Positions 1 to 5,226 of a stretch of 6,091 nucleotides of DNA are shown here, in pieces (the first letter of the stretch is position 1; every line of letters starts with the position of its first letter). A program made the translations under genes and the position numbers. This DNA comes from Treponema sp. UBA3870. Its GTDB lineage: Bacteria > Spirochaetota > Spirochaetia > Treponematales > Treponemataceae. Location of the stretch: contig DGGQ01000133.1 in the NCBI GenBank assembly GCA_002392275.1, positions 1 through 6,091 of the forward strand. The letters are read 5' to 3'. Below the pieces are notes generated by a model. That model ran no database searches, was not told where the DNA came from, and saw only the letters and a list, made by a program, of their open reading frames with translations.

Positions 1-1
1 G

Positions 2-262
2 AATGCCTCGTGGATGCAGTTTACGGCAATGCTCTATGCGCAGATAACTGACGCAAGCGGCCTCCGCAGCATCGAGGATACTTTTGTCAGGAACGAAAAC
101 TCATCCTATCATCTTGGGCTTGACAGGAAAACAAAAAGAAGTTCCATCTCATACGCAAACAACACGAGGGACAGCTCAATCTTCTACGCTCTTTTTTCAA
201 TGCTCACCTCAGAACTGACTGCGGGAGGGCGGTTGGTCAAAGCAGTGTCTCAAGTTCACTAA
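2..262 (+). pseudogene. IS4-type transposase, N-terminal fragment (open at left edge, 3' truncated)
   Basis: The frame is already open at base 2, so the Met codon at 14 is probably internal; no ribosome binding site precedes it. From the Met at 14, residues 1-68 read like the N-terminal region of IS4-family transposases with a DUF4372-type domain. This is visible as the block MLYAQITDASGLRSIE, then SYHLGL, then RSSISYANNTRDSSIFYALF, which parallels the family pattern 'LR.IE ... YHLG ... RSTLSDAN..R'. Family members run several hundred residues further and carry the DDE catalytic acidic residues; none of that is present. Homology appears to stop near base 217, and the last 14 codons to the TAA at 260-262 look unrelated and overlap the 3' end of the convergent thioredoxin-like gene. 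It is therefore a dead remnant unable to transpose. I saw no terminal inverted repeat or target duplication at the break. The family call is from recognition of the pattern, not from a search. Confidence 0.72.
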
Positions 263-794
263 GATTTTTGGAACCAACAATTATTTTCTCGACGCTTCCA
301 TTTTTTATAATCCAGACGGAAGGTATCAGCTGCACGTCGAACGAATCCTCGCGCGGGACAAAATCAACGCTCCCATCCGGGGTGACGCTTTTTACAATGT
401 TTCCCCAGTTCAGCGATTTTTTTTCGACATAAAAATTGAAATACTCGGAATCGTCATCAAAAGGCATACCAATTATATTTGATTTTGCGGCCATGCTTTT
501 TATGAAATCCAGATTGTCCTTGCAGTACGGACACCATGTTGCCCAAAAGAAAATTGCGAAGTTCTGGTGCTCGTTTTCGTAGTCGGAAAGAGTTTTTTCC
601 GCGCCATCGAATTTTACAACAAGGCGGTCCTTTTCCCACGATGAATACTTTTTTTGAGCGGACTCCAGAGTGTAGCTTTTGTTTCTCATGTCCTTTTGGA
701 TTTTTGGCAGAAAATATGTTCCTGCGAAATATCCAAGCACACAGCCGAGAGCAAGACAGACAGCGGCAACAAGAATTGCGATATTTTTTTTCAT
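237..794 (-). CDS. Membrane-anchored thioredoxin-fold protein (TlpA/ResA-like, CPYC active site)
   Basis: This 185-residue protein is probably an envelope thiol-disulfide oxidoreductase. Residues 1-27 form one hydrophobic signal or anchor segment after MKKN. The stretch after Cys18 stays hydrophobic, so an uncleaved membrane anchor fits better than a lipoprotein, although a loose lipobox (ALGC) is present. Residues 30-75 are a charged linker. The thioredoxin fold begins near residue 76, with the active site FFWATWCPYC (Cys88 and Cys91) and the expected cis-proline at Pro158 in QLIPSVWIIKNG. Length and layout match TlpA/ResA-type proteins, whose domain faces the periplasm and acts on exported protein thiols. 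CPYC is the dipeptide usual in glutaredoxins, not the CGPC or CEPC usual here. I chose the start at 794 over the in-frame ATG at 818 because GGAG (800-803) sits 5 nt upstream and the signal segment then begins at once. The substrate is unknown, and no DsbD or CcdA partner lies in the window. Confidence 0.85.
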   Translation of the reverse strand: MKKNIAILVAAVCLALGCVLGYFAGTYFLPKIQKDMRNKSYTLESAQKKYSSWEKDRLVVKFDGAEKTLSDYENEHQNFAIFFWATWCPYCKDNLDFIKSMAAKSNIIGMPFDDDSEYFNFYVEKKSLNWGNIVKSVTPDGSVDFVPREDSFDVQLIPSVWIIKNGSVEKIIVGSKNLSELETLL

Positions 795-913
795 GTGTTC
801 TCCAGTTATGAAAGTCAAATTTTTTTCAATGTTGGCAAGAGACCACCGGCAAGCATCCCAAAAGATGATTTACCGATGGTCAAGTCCGTGCGTAAGGAAA
901 AATCAGTGTTTTC
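795..913. other. Gap between the broken lipoprotein gene and the thioredoxin-like gene
   Basis: No gene with its own start and ribosome binding site is visible in these 119 bases. On the minus strand the frame of the broken upstream gene stays open for a further 32 codons, down to a TGA at 815-817. Its product (ending with the residues KSSFGMLAGGLLPTLKKI) could be a further decayed tail or chance. A small AT-rich hairpin overlaps the right boundary: arms AGGAAAA at 895-901 and TTTTCCT at 909-915 around a 7-base loop. It has no T-tract after it on either strand, so it is not a typical terminator. I found no convincing promoter for the thioredoxin-like gene here: a TTGACC exists on the minus strand, but the hexamer 17 bases downstream (TGGGAT) is a poor match to a -10. 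Confidence 0.4.
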
Positions 914-1300
914 CTAGTTCAGTTGGTATTTTTCCTGCATTTCGGCGTAATCTGATTTATCAAGTTTTGAAACCTTGAATTCCTTATCCCTGTCGTAGTA
1001 GGCCTAGTAGTAAAGTGTTTCGCTGGCGTTGTCGATGTCGGCAAGTTTCGGATCCACAAGGACGCTTCCCTCGACGATGTAAGCCGTTCATCTTCCGTAG
1101 CACTTTCCGTTTCCGGCGTAATAGTACTCGCTGTAGCCCTGGATTGTTGCCTTAATCTGGCACGCGCTCGAAGAATTTTCAGTGCTCAGGTATGTAAATC
1201 CGCCTGCCTTTGCCGCCATCTCCTCCGCATCGCATGAGAACCACAGGAACGAAAGTCCAACCACTGACGCCACGACCAGTCCCTTCAAAACTCTTTTCAT
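914..1300 (-). pseudogene. Small exported lipoprotein-like gene with two in-frame stop codons
   Basis: I do not recognise this protein. The start at 1300 is well supported: AAGGAG at 1306-1311 lies 5 nt upstream. Residues 1-22 are a signal sequence (MKRVLKGLVVASVVGLSF...) followed by Cys23 in LWFSC-DAEE, a loose spirochaete-type lipobox, so the product would be a periplasmic lipoprotein. Cys47 and Cys67 could form a disulfide. Codon 71 is TGA (1088-1090), which would end a 70-residue product. The same frame then continues with protein-like sequence (TAYIVEGSVLVDPKL...), meets TAG at codon 99 (1004-1006) between two tyrosine-rich runs, continues through YYDRDKEFKVSKLDKSDYAE, and ends at TAG 914-916. 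The simplest reading is a gene of about 128 codons inactivated by two nonsense mutations. Alternatives are a genuine 70-residue lipoprotein with a decayed tail, or sequencing errors. Other genes in the window end in TGA or TAG, which argues against code reassignment. Confidence 0.6.
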
Positions 1301-1305
1301 AATAA

Positions 1306-1311
1306 CTCCTT
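1306..1311 (-). promoter_or_regulatory. Ribosome binding site of the lipoprotein-like gene
   Basis: On the minus strand AAGGAG lies 5 nt before the ATG at 1300. It is a near-perfect Shine-Dalgarno match, which fixes the start and shows that the broken gene was once well translated; the 70-residue product before the TGA may still be made. Confidence 0.75.
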
Positions 1312-1332
1312 GCCATTTTTTATTCTTGGCGG

Positions 1333-1372
1333 AATTTTTTTTAATCCATCCTAGGATGGATTAAAAAAAATT
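1333..1372. repeat. Perfect 40-bp palindrome without a spacer
   Basis: The sequence reads identically on both strands over 40 bases, centred between 1352 and 1353. Each half is AA, then T8, then AATCCATCCT; the centre is CCTAGG. The match ends at 1332/1373. It lies in the 145-bp spacer between the charged helical-protein gene (ends 1446) and the lipoprotein-like gene (starts 1300), with its near edge 32 bp upstream of that ATG. It therefore overlaps where a promoter or 5' leader should be. As RNA it folds into one long hairpin with a GC-containing tip and an A-U base. The U-tract comes before the hairpin core and the A-tract after it on both strands, the reverse of an intrinsic terminator. 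It could be a repressor operator, a cruciform-forming site or the relic of a small inverted-repeat element; the sequence alone does not decide. The rest of the spacer (1373-1445) is AT-rich with nothing else recognisable. Confidence 0.85.
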
Positions 1373-1445
1373 TATGAAAAAAATTTGTGAAGGAAAAAGA
1401 AATGAGAAAATCTTTTATGCCATTGGAGTGTTGAAAAAGGTTTAT

Positions 1446-1865
1446 CTATTTTAACTCTATTGACACCGTGTCGTCGGCATTTTCCGGAGGGGTATCTGAT
1501 GTTGCCGAGCCGGATTTTTCGGTGGATTTTTTTTCTTTTTTGATGCTCTCCAAAGTATCCTCGTGCTTTTTTATGTCGGCCTTGGTCTTTCGGATTGAAT
1601 CGACAAGCTCCGCAAGGGCCAAATCATCGGCAACGGGAATCTGCTCAAGTTTCTGTCCGTCAATTTTTTCGAAGATGTTTTTTCCCAAATCAGAATACTG
1701 CTTGGCAAGTTTTGATTTCAGCTGCCCAAGTTCAATGCGGATAACCGACTTGTCACCAAAATCTGAAATGGCATCGCCTGCGGCCCTGAATCCTTTTTTC
1801 CCGGACTCCGCAACTTTATCAATAAAATCAAGCACGCTGCTTCCAAAATTTTTTTCACCGGCCAT
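1446..1865 (-). CDS. Small charged helical cytoplasmic protein, unknown function
   Basis: I cannot assign a function to this 139-residue protein. It has no signal peptide, membrane segment or cysteine. Residues 8-37 look like an amphipathic helix with an alternating Gly/Ala pattern (DKVAESGKKGFRAAGDAISDFG), loosely like phasins and other surface-binding helical proteins. Residues 39-68 (KSVIRIELGQLKSKLAKQYSDLGKNIFEKI) are a second helix of a type seen in many small bacterial coiled-coil proteins. Residues 82-115 form a third, strongly charged coiled-coil-like helix. The tail from about 116 is Ser/Thr/Asp/Glu-rich and probably disordered. Start choice: GGAGG at 1872-1876 sits 6 nt before the ATG. 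A promoter-like pair upstream (1913-1941) suggests transcription independent of lptD. A role on a membrane, storage-granule or protein surface is possible but purely inferred from the helix character. Confidence 0.8.
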   Translation of the reverse strand: MAGEKNFGSSVLDFIDKVAESGKKGFRAAGDAISDFGDKSVIRIELGQLKSKLAKQYSDLGKNIFEKIDGQKLEQIPVADDLALAELVDSIRKTKADIKKHEDTLESIKKEKKSTEKSGSATSDTPPENADDTVSIELK

Positions 1866-1871
1866 AAAAAA

Positions 1872-1876
1872 CCTCC
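1872..1876 (-). promoter_or_regulatory. Ribosome binding site of the charged helical-protein gene
   Basis: GGAGG on the minus strand, separated from the ATG at 1865 by six T residues. It is a strong Shine-Dalgarno match and fixes the start of the 139-residue protein. Confidence 0.75.
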
Positions 1877-1912
1877 ATGGGAATCTTTCTGCAAAACTAT
1901 CGCTACAATTAC

Positions 1913-1941
1913 AATATAACGCTTTTTTTTCAGCGGGGCAA
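1913..1941 (-). promoter_or_regulatory. Candidate sigma-70 type promoter for the charged helical-protein gene
   Basis: On the minus strand TTGCCC (1941-1936) and TATATT (1918-1913) are separated by exactly 17 bases, one of which is an A8 tract. Transcription would begin around 1906, giving a leader of about 40 nt that contains the GGAGG site. The placement, just after the lptD stop at 1969 and before the ATG at 1865, fits a separate transcript. The -35 matches consensus at four of six positions and the -10 at five of six. In AT-rich DNA such matches also arise by chance. No clear terminator of lptD is visible in the same gap, so read-through from lptD may also contribute. Confidence 0.45.
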
Positions 1942-1968
1942 ATTTTTTTTACAGAATTTTCAAAGCAC

Positions 1969-4900
1969 CTATGGATTCAGAGTCCATTCGCCATACTTGT
2001 CTACAATTTCGGTCTTCATGCTGGACATTGGACGCCATGCAACGGACAGAGTTATTGACGGATCAAAATTGTACTGCTTTCTTCCTCCGTCAGTGACAAG
2101 ACGCGGGCTTACACTGAAACTTGCCATCAAGTCCCAGTCGTGCAGATTGTGTGTCGCCGTCACTTTTAGGTTTTTAAGTTTGAATCCTGACGACTTTCGT
2201 TTTGTCTGGTCGGGATCAAAAAATTTGTCGTCGTCCCAGAACGCAAACGAGTTTAGCAAATCAATGAAAATATTTGTCTCGCCTGGAATCTGGATTCCGT
2301 TGTTCGCAATTCCCTGAAAATATCTGTAGATTACAGAGTTCTTTGATTCTGATGAGAAGGTAAGGTCCAGCACATCATTAATCTTGAACGTAATCGACGG
2401 AGCAAACCGGAAATAGCTGTTGGTCTGTCTTATACAATCAAAAACTATTGACGTGCTCAACGACGGAGTGAACACAAGTTTTTCATTGAACCACTTGAAT
2501 GTCTGCCCGGGAAGTGTGTAGCTGAGCGAAATATTGTCCGCAAGAAACTGCTTTTCTTTTTCGGCGACCCATCCGGTGTCTATATCGAAATTGTATTTGT
2601 AAGTTGTGGACATGACAAAAGCAAGCGAAAGATTATTCCACGTGAGCGAAAGTTTTAGAGCGTCCGGTTTGAATGTCTCCCAGTTGAAATTGAACGACTC
2701 GTTTAATGTGAGAGCATTTTTTGTTCCTGAGAAAAAATTTGCTGTGAGGCTCTGCTTGAACAAATCTGGTTTCCATATTTTTTCGCCTGAAGAATTTTTT
2801 GTGCTGGATACGCCGCTGGAAATTGACGTGGTAATATATGGGAACACAAGGTTAAGTGTCGCCGAATATGAGTCGTTCTGTGGCGGAAGATTTGATGTGA
2901 GCGTGAGCGTCTGTGAAAAATCGCTGTCCTCCACTGCGGAAAAAGTTCCCGACAAAGAATGTGCAGTTACGCTGTTGCTGTCGGTAAAATCAAGTCCATT
3001 AAATTTCCACTCCGGTCTGTCCGCATCGCCAAGAAATTCTGTTCTCAAAATTTTCGCGCTGTTGCTCCATCGTATTGATGAGCCTTTGAACATTTTTGTA
3101 TAAATGAGCGGACTGAATGAAACAGTCGTTGTCCCGGCAAGATTCATGCTGAACGCGCTGTAGTCTGATTTACGAACTGATGCCGCAGATGCTTCAGAAT
3201 AGCCATCCAGATTCGGGTGGGTCTGGTAGAGCGGGCTGAACGAAAGGTTTGTGTTGACAGAAAGAAATTCGCCGCGGTATGAAAGTTTTCCCGAAAGATT
3301 TGCCGGCGCCTTTATCTGCCAGTATGTTGACTGAAGCTTTGTCCAATCAAAATCGGACGAGCATGTAAGATTTGTTGCGCTGTAGTTTATCTGCGAAGTG
3401 AACTGAGGCTCCACGCTGTATCCCAAATCAAATTTTAGTCCCTCAATTTTTTGCACGGAACTTGAAAGGCTTGCCTCCAGGTTTGGAAAATCGCTTTCCT
3501 TTAGCGCGACTTTTTTTTGCTGTCCATTTTCCTGCTGATTTTTTTCATCCAGTTTTTTTTCAGCCGCGGAATCGGATTCAATTGATTTTTCCTCAATCCT
3601 GTTTGCGTCAAATTCATCCGGAACGGAAAGCGGTATTTTAAACTCGGGCGGAGTTTTTGCCGAAGGTGGTTCAGACGATTTTGATGAATATGAAAAAATT
3701 GTTCCATCGATTTTGCTGGAAATTTTTAATGGCGTAATCTGCGATGGATAATAGAACATCCGTTCGGGTGTGTTGCTTCTCCAGTTGTCCGTTGTCGGAA
3801 GAGAGGATGCGGACATTGAGCTGAACACAAGCGACGATGATGCGGAAAGCGATGGATTTGAAACATAGGGTTTTGTGGCATCAGGAAGTGGGACAGTATA
3901 CGCCGCGTTTGCATTCCATGTGAAAGATGAAATTGTGCTCTGCGTTGAAGAATTGTTTTTTGAATCCGACCCGCTTCTTGTCAAAAATCCAATCCAGTCC
4001 ATGTATTCTGAGCGGTCGTCAAAATCACCCTTGAAAAACGGGTCGGAATAAAAAGGCATGGCTAGGCTGAAGGAAAATGGTTTGTCCAAGCGCAGGTTGA
4101 TTGAGCCGGCATATCTGAACGGAAGTTTCAATCCCAAAAAACTGGAGCCGTCGTTATACATTTTTCCGGCTGAAGAATATGGTATATACGAGTCGGTGGT
4201 CGAATTGTAGAAAAGCGTCCGTGAAAAACCGATTTTAAAAAAACCGTTTGCGGAGCTCAAAAATTCATTAGGCTTTGCAGCACCCTCAACTCCAACCATT
4301 CCACCAAAATTGGTGTAGTAGTCCGCCATGACTTTTAAATACGTGGATGTGTCTCCCTTGAAATCCTCTTCAAGATTGTGCAGGACAAGCCCCTCGCGAA
4401 CCTGCTCCTTGAGTGTGTTGGATTTCATAAAATTAAAAAGCTCCGCACCAGCGTCATCCTGTTTTCCGGTGGACGTGTCCAAAGGTTTTCGGCCAATTAG
4501 ATAAGTCGTCGTGTTGAAAAAATATCCTTTCCGCTTGTCGTAACCGAACGAAGGATTAAAAATTAGCTCGTCCTTAGGATAATAGAATGCGGGAAGATAC
4601 ATGACCGGAACATGCCCGATAAAAAGAACCGCATTGAGAAAGGCAAATTCATTTCCAGGAAGCAGCCAGATTTTCGATGCCCAGATTTTCCAGTGGGGAT
4701 CCTCCTCGTCACAGAAAGTCATTGTGGCGTTTTTAAAAACAACAGTCTGCGATGAGTCCCGACCAAACATTTCCGATGAGACAAAAATCTTTGAACCCGA
4801 CGGAAGATTTATTGCATCGCTCGAAGCCTGAATCGCTCTTCCGTTATCAAAAATTCCTTCCATGGTTTCCGTATTGAAAAGAAGAGTCTCTGCAGAAATG

Positions 4901-5226
4901 TCCTGCGCGCCTGATGCTCCGCCCGTCTGTTTTAATGTGACAGCTCCCTCGGCATAGACCATGTTTGTTGCGCGGTTGAAAACAATTTTTGACGCAGTGA
5001 TTTTTGTGTCAGTGCCATCACGTGACACCGAAATCGAAACTGCACCCGTAAGAACAATTTCGTCCTCGCCCGTCTCCTCGTTTTTTTTGTACTCGGTTTT
5101 CTGCGCGTTCTCAATCTTTATGTTCGTGACATTTTCCTGCGCAAATAATGGAAGCACATTAAGGAACAGCATCAAAACAGAGAGAACAAAAATATTTTTC
5201 ACGCATCTTCTATTTTTTTCAGACAT
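1969..5226 (-). CDS. lptD: LptD-like outer-membrane barrel protein (LPS/glycolipid assembly)
   Basis: LptD works with the lipoprotein LptE in the outer membrane, taking lipopolysaccharide or a related glycolipid from the periplasmic Lpt bridge and placing it in the outer leaflet. Here, 1085 residues begin with a signal peptide (hydrophobic NIFVLSVLMLFLNVLPLFA, likely cleaved before QEN near residue 30). Residues about 33-170 form an OstA/LptA-like domain of repeated beta strands (DEIVLTGAVSISV, TKITASKIVFNRATNMVYAEGAV, ISAETLLFNTETMEGIF). The family segment HVPVMYLPAFYYPKDE follows at about 205-220, then a long aromatic-rich beta-barrel to the C-terminus with alternating strands and the late HNLHDWDL motif at about 1027-1034. 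It is about 300 residues longer than the E. coli protein, partly from a charged, probably disordered insert at about 515-585. Cysteines are few: 172, 622 and 931 in the mature chain. The start overlaps the uvrA stop by 8 bp, with only a weak AGGGA 4 nt upstream, so translation is probably coupled to uvrA. Confidence 0.85.
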   Translation of the reverse strand: MSEKNRRCVKNIFVLSVLMLFLNVLPLFAQENVTNIKIENAQKTEYKKNEETGEDEIVLTGAVSISVSRDGTDTKITASKIVFNRATNMVYAEGAVTLKQTGGASGAQDISAETLLFNTETMEGIFDNGRAIQASSDAINLPSGSKIFVSSEMFGRDSSQTVVFKNATMTFCDEEDPHWKIWASKIWLLPGNEFAFLNAVLFIGHVPVMYLPAFYYPKDELIFNPSFGYDKRKGYFFNTTTYLIGRKPLDTSTGKQDDAGAELFNFMKSNTLKEQVREGLVLHNLEEDFKGDTSTYLKVMADYYTNFGGMVGVEGAAKPNEFLSSANGFFKIGFSRTLFYNSTTDSYIPYSSAGKMYNDGSSFLGLKLPFRYAGSINLRLDKPFSFSLAMPFYSDPFFKGDFDDRSEYMDWIGFLTRSGSDSKNNSSTQSTISSFTWNANAAYTVPLPDATKPYVSNPSLSASSSLVFSSMSASSLPTTDNWRSNTPERMFYYPSQITPLKISSKIDGTIFSYSSKSSEPPSAKTPPEFKIPLSVPDEFDANRIEEKSIESDSAAEKKLDEKNQQENGQQKKVALKESDFPNLEASLSSSVQKIEGLKFDLGYSVEPQFTSQINYSATNLTCSSDFDWTKLQSTYWQIKAPANLSGKLSYRGEFLSVNTNLSFSPLYQTHPNLDGYSEASAASVRKSDYSAFSMNLAGTTTVSFSPLIYTKMFKGSSIRWSNSAKILRTEFLGDADRPEWKFNGLDFTDSNSVTAHSLSGTFSAVEDSDFSQTLTLTSNLPPQNDSYSATLNLVFPYITTSISSGVSSTKNSSGEKIWKPDLFKQSLTANFFSGTKNALTLNESFNFNWETFKPDALKLSLTWNNLSLAFVMSTTYKYNFDIDTGWVAEKEKQFLADNISLSYTLPGQTFKWFNEKLVFTPSLSTSIVFDCIRQTNSYFRFAPSITFKINDVLDLTFSSESKNSVIYRYFQGIANNGIQIPGETNIFIDLLNSFAFWDDDKFFDPDQTKRKSSGFKLKNLKVTATHNLHDWDLMASFSVSPRLVTDGGRKQYNFDPSITLSVAWRPMSSMKTEIVDKYGEWTLNP

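Noticed and set aside
792..818. Upstream ATG at 818 as start of the thioredoxin-like protein
   Set aside because: The ATG at 794 has GGAG 5 nt upstream and begins a standard MKK signal segment; the extra eight residues include the ribosome site itself.
1088..1090. TGA as a selenocysteine codon in the lipoprotein-like gene
   Set aside because: No stable SECIS-like hairpin is evident just after the TGA, a TAG follows 28 codons later in the same frame, and the context is not a known selenoprotein motif.
914..1090. Stop-codon reassignment in this organism
   Set aside because: Intact neighbours end normally with TGA (uvrA, thioredoxin-like) and TAG (lptD, charged helical protein).
1333..1372. 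The 40-bp palindrome as a bidirectional intrinsic terminator
   Set aside because: On both strands the T-tract precedes the hairpin core and an A-tract follows it, the opposite of the required order.
1919..1935. CGCT/AGCG arms around an A-tract as a terminator after lptD
   Set aside because: The stem is only four base pairs, no T-tract follows on the minus strand, and it sits inside the candidate promoter spacer.
1468..2058. A 196-codon plus-strand open frame opposite the charged helical-protein gene and the end of lptD
   Set aside because: It is Ser/Phe-rich antisense translation of two well-supported minus-strand genes, has no ribosome binding site, and spans their intergenic gap.
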